Source: Pomphorhynchus laevis
Taxonomy: Eukaryota; Acanthocephala; Palaeacanthocephala; Echinorhynchida; Pomphorhynchidae
Reading direction: 5' to 3'
Assembly: GCA_012934845.2 (NCBI GenBank)
Contig: WNNJ02003482.1
Location: 124,001-188,000, forward strand
Length of the DNA stretch: 64,000 nt
The notes under the pieces: generated by a model
The model's input: the letters and a program-made list of their open reading frames with translations, nothing else
What the model was told of the DNA's origin: nothing
Database searches by the model: none
In this document: in pieces, positions 1 to 11,561 of the stretch
Position numbering within the stretch: the first letter of the stretch is position 1
Layout of the letters: each line of letters opens with the position of its first letter
Made by a program: the position numbers and the translations under genes

Positions 1-173
1 TAAAAAAGTAAAAACAACAAATTTCATGTCTAAAATTATAATATTGTGAATATTTAAACATTTCAAATTTTACGGGATATAAAAATATTTAATATATATA
101 TAGCTAAGGATAAAAAGAAACCGACACAGACACAGTTTTTGTATATATATACAGTTTATATATATATATATAT

Positions 174-236
174 ATAGCTAAGGATAAAAAGAAACCGACA
201 CAGTTTATGTGTCGGTTTCTTTTTATCCTTAGCTAT
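174..236. repeat. Perfect 29-bp palindrome with 5-base loop
   Basis: Arms 174-202 and 208-236 are exact reverse complements, with the loop gttta at 203-207. One arm (tagctaaggataaaaagaaa and onward) is repeated as a lone direct copy at 101-128. Both copies sit at the end of a (TA)n run. This could be the end of a foldback/MITE element or a recently formed palindrome; there is no coding potential. Confidence 0.9.
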
Positions 237-570
237 TTATAAATGGAATCCGTTCAAATCGATCCCGAATCGTTGCTTCCTTACGGAAATTTTGATATAT
301 ATATTAAATATTTACGGGATGTAAATATTTTAAGGGATAATATTAACATTAGATTTACATTAGAGAATATAATAAAAAATATTTAGTAGTTAAATAAAAA
401 TTGTAGTTTTTGTATTTTAAAAAATAAATGTATATTTTACAAAATATTAATTTATTTTTGTGTTCAAAATATTAAACTTATTCCTTTGGATAAAATGTGC
501 TATGTGACCACATTTATCCATCTTCTAAAATTTTACTTTAAATGATAAGTATAATATAACCTTTTTAATA

Positions 571-666
571 TATTCACATGAACGAAGAAACGAATAATTC
601 ACTAAGTGTAAACTGTCACGAAATGACTTAATAGATAGTAATCTCACGCTTGACGGTGTTTGGACA
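571..666 (+). repeat. Left copy of 96-bp direct repeat flanking LINE A1
   Basis: Aligns without gaps to 4231-4326 with 9 mismatches in 96 columns counted by eye. It lies directly upstream of the LINE-A copy, so it is either an unusually long target-site duplication or a pre-existing repeat. It is itself bracketed by a short direct repeat (553-574 and 670-691). Confidence 0.85.
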
Positions 667-718
667 TTCAATATAACGTTTTTAATATATTTTAATAATA
701 ATTTCCAAGAGTACAAAA

Positions 719-1740
719 ATGTCAAGAATGTCGGAGCTTCAAAGCTCGTTATTTTGCAACGATTTTCAAGCAAACAAGGAAGAAGCGAATGTTCCTGATA
801 ATCAATTCTCTTCCAAAGGTAGGACGGACTCACAAGTAAGCGGTGATTTTTGTTTTCTGGACTCGGATAAGGGGATATTACCCCCTATTCCAAAGCTAGC
901 ACACTTGTGCATAATACAAGCGTCAAAACCTATAGAAAAACATAACCTGTTCCAAACGTTTCTTCGTGATTTTATTAGTCTTCACGACAATAGAGTTATA
1001 TTAAACTCTATTAAGGTTTATCCCAACTCAGTGAAGATTTCTTTTACTAACGCCTCAATATTGGATGAGTATAAGGCTTATTTCGAGGAGCATTATCTTG
1101 ATCACATGTCGATCACTATCAAGCCGCCTTAATGTAGCCTTAAGATTTCGAACTTTCCACTGTACTTAGACGAGGATGACTCGAACAAGCTCAAGAGTCG
1201 CTTCAAATTGCACTCAGTTAGGCAGGCACTGGGGAAGGGGGCGAGCCCCTCCCAGTTGGATTTGCGAATGCTGACTTATATAGTGGACTACTATTATCCC
1301 GTTCCTCAGGCAACCCCTTTATGGGTTTTAACTTAAAATTTACAATAACTGAGGAAGACAGATAAACGTTCCCCCACTGTCAAAGATGTCACTGTTGGGG
1401 ATATTGGGGGTCTACATGCAGTAAGGCCCAAACATGTGGGGTTTGTGGAACGACTGAGTGTACCCACATGGTCTGCAATGAAAAATGTCTGGCACCCTTT
1501 CGTGCATTAGCTGCTGTGGGGATCATCCTGCATGATTGCGCAAGTGCGCCTTGTTCAAGAAATATCGTCAAAGATTTATGAAACCCCCGTCTCACTGCTA
1601 TCTAAAAGCCGCTGCTCCAGTCAGAATGTCTAACAACGACATCCTTACACTTTTGGCGAATCAAAAACGCACAATCATCGCTGAGCTAAAAGCCTTTTTA
1701 TCCCTCTGGTCACTCTTACTGTCACTCAGGTTCCAGTAGA
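719..1740 (+). pseudogene. LINE-A1 ORF1 (gag-like nucleic-acid chaperone), broken
   Basis: The first 137 codons (719-1132) are open from an ATG. The reading then moves between frames to about 1740. The N-terminal part is homologous to the A2 ORF1 (the PKL...I..SKPIEKHNLF region). A cysteine/histidine knuckle block follows at roughly 1375-1500 (CQRCHCWGYWGSTC, then CGVCGTTEC). In jockey-type LINEs this protein binds element RNA. By eye it is much less similar to the ORF1 of A2 and A3 than ORF2 is. Frameshifts after codon 137 make it non-functional. Confidence 0.75.
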
Positions 1741-1953
1741 CCTAAAGTCAACCCCCCGAACTAAGAAGGGGGTTCTGCCAGAATGGTTCCCCCACTTAAG
1801 GTGGAAAAGATTCTAAAAGACTAAGTGCTTCTCAAGCAAATGAAGATATTGCTTTGGGGGGTCTGGCCTGTGATAAGGCTAGTGGCAAGGGGGCAGCCCT
1901 CTTGCACCTAGTTCTGTCTAGGTTGGCATCCCCCTTTCAACTAATTTAACACA

Positions 1954-2700
1954 ATGGTGAGTAAACCCGAGCCTCTTTCACTGAATATTCTTAAGTGGAA
2001 TTCGGGAGGTGCTTATGCGCTTAGACTTTTATCTGGTAGAGACGCAGATGTTATAGTCCTTCAGGAGACGCGATCTATCCGTCTCCACCAGGACATTACT
2101 CGACACATCTCAAAGCACATTTATACCCACTATACTCCGTACATAACCCCACCTCACTCCTCTTCATCTCAAGGACTCTTGACCTTAGTTAAATGCTCCC
2201 TAAGGTCTTCCCTCCTGTTGAATTACTCTTGTCCAGCCCTGACTTGTTTGGTAGTTTCACTCGTTAAGAACGGTAAACGTCTCAGTCTAGACAATGTCTA
2301 CATTCGTCCAGGGGAGATTCACAAGAACCGTGAACTCCTGGATGGAATTATTGACGGCGGCTATGACATGATACTAGGAGATTTCAACGACAGAATTGGT
2401 CGTTGGATCAACGCATCGATACGCAGAGCTAGGAACGGTTACTTCATTCATAAACCACCGTCCCCCTCCTTTCATTGCACATCAACGAATTCAATCCTCA
2501 ATACGTTACTGCTCCACTCGAGGTGGTTGCTCAACCCCCTCTGTACGGAGCAGTCGCGTCAACAGCTGTCCATCTCTCATGACCTCATTCGTTGGCGAAT
2601 AGAGCAGGACGCGCTGCTGAGAAGGAGGTTTCACTTTGATCCAATCAGAGTGGCCTTCTTTCAGGCGGCTATCCAACGTTTTTCCCAGAATAGGGAATGA
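1954..2700 (+). pseudogene. LINE-A1 ORF2 N-terminal APE endonuclease
   Basis: An ATG-started 248-codon frame carries the endonuclease/exonuclease/phosphatase fold signatures of LINE endonucleases: LKWNSGG near residue 12, VIVLQETRS near 32, and ILGDFNDR near 140. This domain nicks target DNA to prime reverse transcription. The frame continues past the point where A2 and A3 both have a stop (A1 reads IRWRIEQD there), then runs off frame near 2650-2700. Continuation towards the RT is visible in another frame (ESLTEFNTYLFSQ). Confidence 0.85.
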
Positions 2701-2859
2701 GAGTCTAACCGAATTCAATACCTATCTCTTTTCGCAAACTACCGGGATTCTTTCGACTACCTATAAAGGTCCCATTTTCAATCCCACTCCTACAAAACTC
2801 AAGGTCCTAGCCAAATTACTAAACCTCCCTATCGGTGAATGATATTCTCGACTCCTGGG

Positions 2860-4090
2860 GTCCACTTACGGGCATCGGATATGTCAGCTTCTGACTGCCA
2901 ATCAGAGAAGTGAGGTGGCCGTCACAATGCTATTAGCCTCCCCATCCGATGTAGCAGGCATCAATATTAGTAAACGTGTTTTTATCCCTAAGATTAAATC
3001 CTGCTCTTGTCTTAAAGACCTGCGTCCCATCTCGATACAAAATGCCCTCGTGTCGATTTACGAGAAAGCGCTTGCAAGTAAAATCCGCGACCATATGTAA
3101 AGGCGTAATTTTATCCCTCCTGGTTTTCATGGGTTCGTCAAAGGTCGCTCGGTCCATTCAGCAGTAGGTGAGGTGGTGCAATTTTGCCGGGAAAATATCC
3201 ATCGTCTGGTAGTAGCCGTTTTCCTGGACTTCTTTGCTGCATTTGACCACATCTCCATTCCCTTCGTGATCTCTTCTCTCAGGTCCCTCGGATTGCCTGC
3301 GAGAATAGTGAACAGGGTGGAGATACCGCTGTACACCAAGCGTTTTTATTACGAAGACGACCCTGATGCGCATCAGTTCTACCCTATTACGGGCGTGCTT
3401 CAAGGCTCTCCTCTTTCTTCTATCTTATATCTTGCTGCTTCCATCATTCTATTCAAAATATTTAAACGTGAACAACGTCTAGTGGGGTATGCTGATGACA
3501 CCACAGCCCTATTCACTGGACACAGGTGCAAGGACGTAGTCTCTAACATCAGCCGTTTCTTTTTAAGATTAAAAGACCAGCTTCCACCTTCCAATCTTAT
3601 TTTAAACTCCGCCAAATCGCAGGTGGTCGTCTTTCATGGCACCCCTGCAACAAAGTAAAAGCTCAAGAGATTAGCACTCTCTGCCCTCTCCTCCATATTT
3701 GCCCATAAACCACTCCCTATCTTCACGAGTCAAGTAAAATACGTGGGGTTCACCGTTACGGTGAACTGGTCGGCGAAAGCTGACCTGGATAGACTTAAAC
3801 GTATCCTGAAGAGAGCTAGATGGGCCCTGAAACGTGCCCAGCATATGTTGTTAAATTAGAAAACCAAGGTACGCCTTTGGGGTACCTGGGCTATCTCGGG
3901 ATTAGTCTTATTTTCAAGAGTACGTCCTCCAGGGCAAAGGCTAAGGTTTATTAAGCTCCTCGTCTCTCGTTTACCCAGCATCGTCCGCGCCGATTAGATT
4001 CTCCGGGGGGTGAAAGACCCTGTGTGGTTTAGTCGAAAAGCGGCGTGTTGGATTGGTTGAAGGCTTAGATCCCAATGGATTTGGGGCCGT
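2860..4090 (+). pseudogene. LINE-A1 ORF2 reverse transcriptase, broken
   Basis: RT motifs appear in order in more than one frame: DLRPISIQNALVSIYEKAL (3016-3075), AVFLDFFAAFDHISIP (3212-3260), GVLQGSPLSSILYL (3391-3433) and the catalytic YADDTTALF (3487-3515). The longest open piece is 3173-3658 (161 codons). The conserved downstream segment (FTVTVNWSAKADLDRLKR and WALKR) follows at about 3750-3840. There is no RNase H domain and no C-terminal zinc finger that I can see. Confidence 0.85.
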
Positions 4091-4230
4091 GAAAGTTTGG
4101 AAGACGGAAAGTGATTGATTTGGTCTGCAGACTACATTTGAATGTTTGTTGTCTTTGATTTATGACATTTTATATTTTACTTTATGTTATGTACTTTGTT
4201 TTTTTCTATTAAGAAAATCTTATTATTATA

Positions 4231-4326
4231 TATTTACATGAACGAAGAAACGGACAATTCACAATGTGTGAACTGTCACGAAATGACTTAATAGATAGTA
4301 ATTGCAAGCTTGACGGTGTTTGGACA
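4231..4326 (+). repeat. Right copy of 96-bp direct repeat flanking LINE A1
   Basis: Partner of 571-666 (87 of 96 positions identical by eye). It begins immediately after the A1 tail. Confidence 0.85.
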
Positions 4327-4333
4327 GGATGTC

Positions 4334-7300
4334 AGCAGCGGTCACTACATATTGATCGGCTTGATAAGGATAATTCCTTTGAATGAGCTATCATCAACTT
4401 TAAATAATGATTGTATGACAATCATCGATTCAGATGATATACCAATTAATATTTGCGCCGGTTCTTCTATACTTGGATGGGATGATTCTGTTAAGTGTTG
4501 AACGTTAGACCGTAGCGCGGTCAGATCTTTCGATACTGCATCTAAATAACATTTAAATTCGACTTGCGCAGTACCAAATTCTACTGATCCGCGTCAACAA
4601 TATTGGGTAACATCAAATAGCTATCATATAGGTACCTAGAGTCCGGAAACTTAATAATTCAAACTAAACAGTTAATCTTCCTGCAATGAATAATGTAGAA
4701 TCAAAGATAACTTCATAGATACTACAAAACAAGAGACCGAGCGGACTTGTCATCACAATCGTTGCTCTGTTTCTTGTTTTTGTTGTTTAATTAACAAAAT
4801 TATTCAGAACAATAAATGATTATTTTATTAATTTATACAAAATAAATTTATTTTGTATAAATTTATTTCGTAAAATATTTACGTGTTTATTAAATAGATT
4901 TTGTGGATTTTTAATATTCGCCAGTAACCTTAAAGTTTTACCCAATCGTTCCGTAAAATAAAAAAAATCTGAGCAACATTATCAATTTATTAGTAAATCA
5001 ATTTTAAAATTTATTCGTCACAATTTGTTCAATTACTTTCATTCAAAATGTTAAGATAACAGCGTTCTCGTACTCTGACTGCTTTCTTTACGGCATGAAA
5101 TGTCACTTATGATTTTCTATCTTTTTTAGGATTCCTCACATTGTAACTAAATAAATTATATAATGTAATATAATATAATTTAATGATTATTTGTTTGAAG
5201 TAACATAATCCTGTTAAATGTTTGAAAGCGCGATGGTTTTCTTTTTGAAATAATTAACGATTCATTAAAAATAACTTTTGTTGATTCGTTTTGGAATTTC
5301 GAAGAAAGATCAATAAAACACATTTAATTTATATACCGTCACGCGAAAAATAAAATGGTTTTTTATTGATCTTGCTTGAAAATTCATTATTAATTTTAGT
5401 TCATTATTATCTTGCAGCCAAAACGTGTATGATGGTGATTCACGCGTTCATTTTTAAGATGTGCAAAACAATCAAATAGTCCTTAAAAATGTTCAATCGA
5501 TAATCTAAATTGATCGACTCCAAAATATGATAAGTTGATAACTTCGATAAATAATTCGTGAATGTATCTCGACTAAAACGTGTAATAAATTAATGATTAC
5601 CTAGCGATAATTAATTTGCAAAATTTATAAGTATTTGGTTGATAAATACTAATTGAAACAAAGACTGGAAATTGACATTCCAATTGAATCCTACGAATAC
5701 ACACGATGATATCGAAGACCATATCGATATTGCATGATAGAATGATGCATGCTGAACTTATAGTCTACTCTATGCCATATCTATATGTTAGGACTACTGA
5801 ATACAATCTTGTATTCAGTCCTCATAGGAAAAGCAAGAATTGTTCCAATAGTGAGCATTCTTCTTTATGATTTGTATAATTTATATGATGTGAACTATCT
5901 CTTTCGCTTAAATATGCATTATTCAAATTGGCAATTTTTAAATGATGCTTGTGAATTACATGTATGATATAATAATTGCAAGTAAAAAAGAGATAATAAT
6001 ATTTCTAATATTTTAGAAATATTATTTTAGGAAATACCAAAAAGGCTGACAGGTTATTATCACCGGTAATGTAATTATGTATAATGTAAAATTATGTATT
6101 ATCTATATATTATAAATAAATTTAAATTATCTATATAAATTAATTTGTTTATACGTAAAATTTGACTATTTTAATATTAAATTTGGTTGGGTATGCATGG
6201 ACGTTAATTCTCATAAGAGAAATGCCAACTACAATTTAAAATGTAAACTTTAAAGTTTCATTTAGCTACTCTTTCGCAAATCAACTATTTACAAAAGTTT
6301 TTATTAAATTTAAATTAAATAAAAAAATTAAATTTAAAAAATTAAAAAATTTAAATTTATTAAAAAATAAATTCAAATTTAAAAATTAATTAAATTTCAC
6401 GTTTGATTAAATTCGTAGTATTTCTGTTTTTCTTTAGAGATGCACAGTGTGAAAGATAAAGAAGAATGAATAAGTTGACAATTAATATTTTATCATCGCA
6501 TTCAGAAATGTTTGTTATACATCGTTGTATAGCAAACAACGATTTTGGCTCTAATATCGGTGGAGCGAGGCAACTGCATTAAATGCGTAATAAGGCCTAA
6601 CTAAATCTATATAATTTTGCAATATGAGAAAGTCCAGCACAAAGAAATTAACTTTCTTTCGTAAATATTATTTGAATTATCTATTAATTAATGTCTCAAA
6701 ATGAAAACTGCATCTAATATTTCCTAAAAATTACAATAAATTACAATAATTTGTGTATTAGTTATTTATTAAACTTAATATGCAGATATTGAATATTAAA
6801 ATGATATAATTATTTATATGTTATTAATTATTTTATAATTAAATTTATATAATTTTATATAAATTTATTTATATTATATATAAATAATATATATAATCAA
6901 TATTAATTAATATTATCTAATATAATTAATATTATATATAATATATTACAAATAATAGCAAAATAGACACTATTGACGATCATAATGCAATGATTGTTCG
7001 GTTTATTTCATAAATTCCCTCGCTCCACCTCGAAGTATGATTTTATGCGTTCAATTTCGGTTTTACTGTTTGAACAGCGATTGCTTCTGTAATCGTTAGT
7101 TTACTCCAATTACTTTGGGATTAGAGTAAATACATTGAATACATTAAATACATTGCTGTATGTAATGTTATAGTGTGGAGGCCATGGTTCGTCAATTTCG
7201 ATTTTATGTAATTGCGTGTAACAGTTTTTTAATTCTCATTAATGCAAGTTGTTATCTCATTAATGCCCATGACATTAGCTATGGCAATGTAGAAATATTG

Positions 7301-7540
7301 CTTGTTTGGTTATTATTTACCATAAAAATATTCACAAATAATTCATTATTATTAATTAATACTTGGATAATTAACGACAAAGTCCAGCACAAAGAAATAA
7401 AAATTCTTTTCAATATTTCCGTAACTATCTGATGCATCTTTAGAAATAGTTAACAAGTTAACTTGTTAGCTAAAATAGTGGTTCAAAATTTATCTAAGTT
7501 TGTAAACAGTTTATAATGATCCATTATTGATAAATAATTA
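4334..7540. other. AT-rich non-coding DNA
   Basis: I see no supported gene. Open frames here (for example 4310-4501, 5785-5967 and 7175-7432) are short, without recognisable domains or splice-site partners. 6300-6380 and 6790-6960 are simple A/T sequence. A short motif (agtccagcacaaagaaat) recurs at 6631 and 7381 and may be debris of the hairpin repeat family that follows. Confidence 0.6.
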
Positions 7541-8275
7541 TTGTAGCTGGATCAAATAAAGAAGGAAATTTTTATTTGATATTTCGCTGACCTCTGTTAG
7601 CATCTTCAGAAAATTACAATGTTTTTGTAATTTACAATAAATAAATCATTTCAAATTAAATATAAGAAAATATTTGAAATTAATATAATATAATATAAAT
7701 TAATATAATAGTATAATATAATAGTATATTAATATAGTATATTATCTATTTATCAATTTTTAAAATTTATAAAGTAACGACATGAAAATTAAATAATTAT
7801 TGCAGCTGGATCAAAGAAATTTTTTTGATATTTCGCTAACTTCTGTTAGCATCTTCAGAAAATTAGAATTTTCTGAAGAAATAATTCTTTATTAATAATG
7901 GATCATTATCAACTAATTAAAATATTTTTTTTTTCAAATTTATGTCAAATGTGTAGCATGAGTTAAACTTCTAAACCGAAACTAATTACTTGCAAATATA
8001 ACAAAATTAAAACAAGGTTGCGTGGATATATTTAATATTAAATATTATATCCAATATTAAATAAATCATTTCAAATTAAATATAAGAAAATATTTGAAAT
8101 TAATATAATAATTTTAAATGTACATGCTTATATAAAAAAGTTTATCGAAATACATTTTAAGTATATTTTTTAAGCATGTACATTAAAAAAAAACATTTTA
8201 ATTTTCTGAAGATGCTAACAGAAGTTAGCGAAATATCAAATAAAATTTTCCTTCTCTCTTTCATCCAGATCCAAT
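7541..8275. repeat. Dispersed hairpin (MITE-like) repeats, several copies in both orientations
   Basis: A unit reading tggatcaaa...gatatttcgct then ctgttagcatcttcagaaaa occurs on the plus strand at about 7553-7620 and 7805-7862 and inverted at about 8203-8275. A further copy is at 17838-17930. The tail forms a 13-bp palindrome at 7853-7880. A ~50-bp AT segment (atttcaaattaaatataaga) is also duplicated at 7649 and 8070. The inverted pair could be the ends of a small non-autonomous DNA element; no transposase is visible. Confidence 0.6.
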
Positions 8276-8683
8276 AATTATTTATAATTCTCTTTAATTT
8301 TTGTTTTATTATTGTAATTTATTCTTCAATTATTAGTTTTTTTTATTACTTTCGGGTCCAATTATTTAGATCTTGAAATTTAATCAAATTAGCCGAAATA
8401 TTAAAAAAGTATTTTATTTGTGCTGGGATTTTCCTTTAATTATCCAAATAAGCATCGCTCTGGCTCGACTCTTGAAATATTTGTAATATGTAATCTTATA
8501 TTTATTAATTAATGATAAGATTTATACTGATTAAATTACGTTTTGCGGTCGACGGATCCGTTAGGTTTTTCGAATTATATCTTAAAAACTGGGTCTTTGT
8601 TTAGTGCAGCGCTGAAAATATTTAGCATTCGCTAGTGTGAACAAAACCTAAATCTTAACTTAATTCTCATAATACTATTACTA

Positions 8684-8907
8684 TCAAATCGATGTTGGTA
8701 TGAGGTACTGATAAGGTACTGACCTTTTTAAAGATTTGTCATTATCCGTTGAATTAATCATTTTTTTAATAACGTCTGCTTCGGATTTTAATCGATTCAA
8801 CTGGTCTTCTAAAAGTACATGCATACTTTCCAGACGACGCTCTTCATACTCTAGTCTAAAGAGTTCATGCTGTATTGAATTGTTGCACTTCATCGTTGTT
8901 AACAAAT
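8684..8907 (-). CDS. Candidate coiled-coil exon of an unidentified minus-strand gene
   Basis: An open frame reads TTMKCNNSIQHELFRLEYEE, followed by an acidic/basic heptad-like run (LESMHVLLEDQLNRLKSEA) to LKR. A good acceptor (ccctgtag) precedes base 8907 and a donor (AAAAAG/GTCAGT) follows 8724; without that donor the frame ends at 8684. The composition is strongly coiled-coil and unlike the AT noise around it. The acceptor phase does not match the donor of the exon at 9041-9149, so an extra exon or separate gene is needed. Product not recognised. Confidence 0.4.
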
Positions 8908-9040
8908 CTACAGGGATAAGCCAATTCAACCAATTGTGAAAAAATATAAAAATATTATGACGTAAATTTAAATATTTTGCAATAGAATTATCTAATTAAT
9001 CATAGAATTATTGGAAACTATAAAATATAAATATATTTAC

Positions 9041-9149
9041 AATCGGATCGGTGCTAGGATCTGCAGAATTGTTTCTGTTTGCATGAAGAATTAAAGCATT
9101 TACGGTCAATTTGATTTTGGCCAAAGTAATATAGGTTTTTGGATTTTTG
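9041..9149 (-). CDS. Candidate exon, possibly a 3' extension of the DDX31-like gene
   Basis: The acceptor ggattttag precedes base 9149 and the donor ATT/GTAAATAT follows 9041. Between them 36 codons are open in one phase (KNPKTYITLAKIKLTVNAL, then ILHANRNNSADPSTDPI). The phase (one base completing a codon) matches what would be left if the last helicase exon used the GATAG/GTAATA donor that overlaps its stop codon. It could instead belong to a neighbouring minus-strand gene together with 8724-8907. I do not recognise the protein. Confidence 0.4.
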
Positions 9150-9317
9150 CTAAAATCCTTATATATATCGTTCTTTTGACAAAATCAAAATGATCGCAAA
9201 TACTTCAATCTTTATGCAAATATAAACGATTATGCAGATAATATGCGACGACTTTTATCTTTTTATTGAATTTATAAATTATTACTATGCAAACTATTGT
9301 AAGTATAAATTAAATTA

Positions 9318-10400
9318 AACACTAGGCAGATGTTGTTGCTGAATTGTCGCTGCACTCGTAGGATCCTTAGTGAATACAGCATGTATAATGGTAGTTCACG
9401 GATGTGCTGCAACAACATATGCCTGTTGTTTCAGCAACAACCTCTGCCTAGTGTTTCAGCAACAACCTTTGACTAGTGTTTTAGCAACCAGCTCTGCCTA
9501 GTCTTTGAGGGTGGTCCGCACAGCAATTCGATCTGGGAAAGAGCGCAAGCTTCAATCAATTAATCAAAGTGTCGAAAACGCCTTCATTCACAACGTCACA
9601 CATGCAACCGAAACGACTAGTGGATATTTCATTCTACTGATTAGTGTTGCCAGGTATTCCATCACTTAGGTAATAAAGTAATCGTCTAGAAGTGACATGG
9701 TGACTGAAAGTCTGAATCAAAGTGCAGCCTATCGAACAACACCATTTTGTATAAATGCCGTATTTCGAAAGAAATCCTAGACCGTTGTTTACTCAGCACA
9801 TCCGTGCACCACAATTATACATGTCGTATCCATTAAGAATCCAATAAGTGCAACGACAATTCAGCATCAACCTCATGTCACACAGGCAAATGAAACGACC
9901 AGTGAGTACTTCATTCTACTGATGAGTGTTGCCGGATTCTCCATCACTTCGGTGCTAAGTGATCTTCTAGAAGTGACATGGTGATTGAAAGTCCTGAATC
10001 AAATTCAAGTCTACCAAGCAACACCATTTTTACAAATACCGAATTTTGTAAGAAATCCTGGACAGTTGTTTACTCAGCACATCCGTGCACTACTATTATA
10101 CATGTCGTATCCATTAAGGATCCAACGAGTGCAGCGACACTTCAGCAACAATCTCTGCCTAGTGTTTAATGATGGTCCGCATAGCAATTCGATCTGGTAA
10201 AGAGCGCAAGCATCAGTTAATAAAGCAGTGCCGGAACGCCTTCATTGACAATATCACACAGGCAAATAAAACGACCAGTAGATACTTCAGTTTAGTGATG
10301 AGTGTTGCTGGGTTTTCCATCATTTCGATGAAATAATCGTCTAGAAGTGACATAGTACCTGAAAGTCGTATATCAAAGTACAGTTTACAAAATTATATTG
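9318..10400 (+). repeat. Tandem array of a ~280-370-bp repeat with an inverted left end
   Basis: A unit containing tctagaagtgacatggtgac, an ACCATTTTGTATAAATGCCG-type block, cagcacatccgtgcac and a TCTGCCTAGTGTT end is repeated, with the tctagaagtgacat landmark near 9687, 9967 and 10341. One unit lacks the segment beginning atggtccgcatagcaattcg. The first ~90 bp (9318-9405) are an inverted copy of 10077-10167. Another inverted copy is at about 21975-22240, inside the helicase gene. It is non-coding; the two open frames at 9978-10200 are incidental. Confidence 0.8.
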
Positions 10401-11391
10401 TGGTTTGTTATATTTTGTTTTTTTTCAATCAAAATTTAAGAATGGATCAAAGAGATAAGATTGTTCTTATTGCAAAAAGTGAAAATAATTCAAAAAGTTT
10501 CAACGAGAAAATATATGTCGTTCTAAAATAGCAAACACAATAAAATTAGTTGATGACATCAAATACAGTTAAAATCCGCTTGCAAATTCCGATAGAGTAT
10601 CTACATTCGCGGGTCGCAGTCGCTCATTTATATCACTATTTTGAACCCTTTGAAATAAGAATAGCATGATAGCTGAACTTTGAAGTGAAACAAGTGGTTA
10701 TAGCGACATTTAAAATTTTCAAACGAATTATAAATTGAATTGTTGTTTACTATTCAAAAATATCACTTTTGTTTTAAATAAGAAAATTTTAGTTTTCGAT
10801 TTTCTCATTTGATTTGAGAAACATTTATTTTTTAAACATATAATATTGCAATTTCAATTTATGTTAAAAAATATATTATCATGAAATATATTCCCACATA
10901 TTTAGGAATTTTAATTTCTAAAATAGTTTATTCACTTCCGAAATAACATATTTTTATTTCGAAATAATTTAATCCAATTATATTAATTAGTTATATTTTA
11001 TTGCTAACAAGTATTGAACAAAAATTGAGTTGTTCGATAACTGCAAAAGGAAAATTTAAAAACCAAGTACTTAAACACGGAGATAACAAAATATTTTTTA
11101 AATTTTTTATAAGAAATTGTTGATATATTATTGTTTACTATAAACATATTTTCGCCTAATACACTCAAAACATATATCCTGTATTATATACTCATCAACA
11201 CGAATTTGTTGATATAAGCAACTCGCTACATATCGCGTTTAAAAAGAAATGTCTGACCTATTATATAAATAGTACATTTATTTAATTCCATAATTATTTA
11301 TTATTAAATTAAATATTTATTTAATTAAATAATACAGATAATTGAATACATTAAATACATTATACACTGTTGTACGACAAGCATATATTTA
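10401..11391. other. AT-rich non-coding DNA downstream of the helicase stop
   Basis: No gene is seen. The sequence immediately 3' of the stop (minus strand) contains AATAAA-like words within the first bases, plausible for a short 3' UTR but too common in this composition to be called. If the stop is spliced out, this is intron sequence. Confidence 0.5.
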
Positions 11392-11561
11392 TTACCTATC
11401 TTGTGTTTGTGCCGGGTCGCTACAAGCTCTAATTATCTCAGACGGCGTTTCTCGCAGGGCAAAACTTTTGGCTACATGCCCCAAATGCAAATTTCGAGTA
11501 TGAAATATTCCTTTATAGTCTCGACCATAAGATGAATAACCTCTTACAAAAGAAGCATACG
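11392..11561 (-). CDS. DDX31: DDX31-like exon 14 (C-terminal domain, stop)
   Basis: [20 protein letters not shown], then [20 protein letters not shown]. Ends QTQDR-stop at 11392-11394. The stop lies inside GATAG/GTAATA, a plausible donor that would splice it out. Confidence 0.92.

Larger units (their letters stand above)
692..4230 (+). mobile_element. Non-LTR retrotransposon LINE-A, copy A1 (jockey-like, degraded)
   Basis: This is a two-ORF LINE: a gag-like ORF1 with zinc knuckles, then ORF2 with an APE-type endonuclease and a reverse transcriptase. The order, the CCHC ORF1 and the YADDT box fit the jockey/I/R1 group; I could not fix the clade. Relative to copy A3 it lacks about 300 bp between the endonuclease and RT (around 2840) and has scattered stops and frameshifts. 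The 3' UTR is AT-rich and ends near 4230 in a T/A-rich tail with the AAGAAAA-CTTATT type end seen in A3. It is flanked by the 96-bp direct repeats. The family occurs at least six times in the window. Confidence 0.9.
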
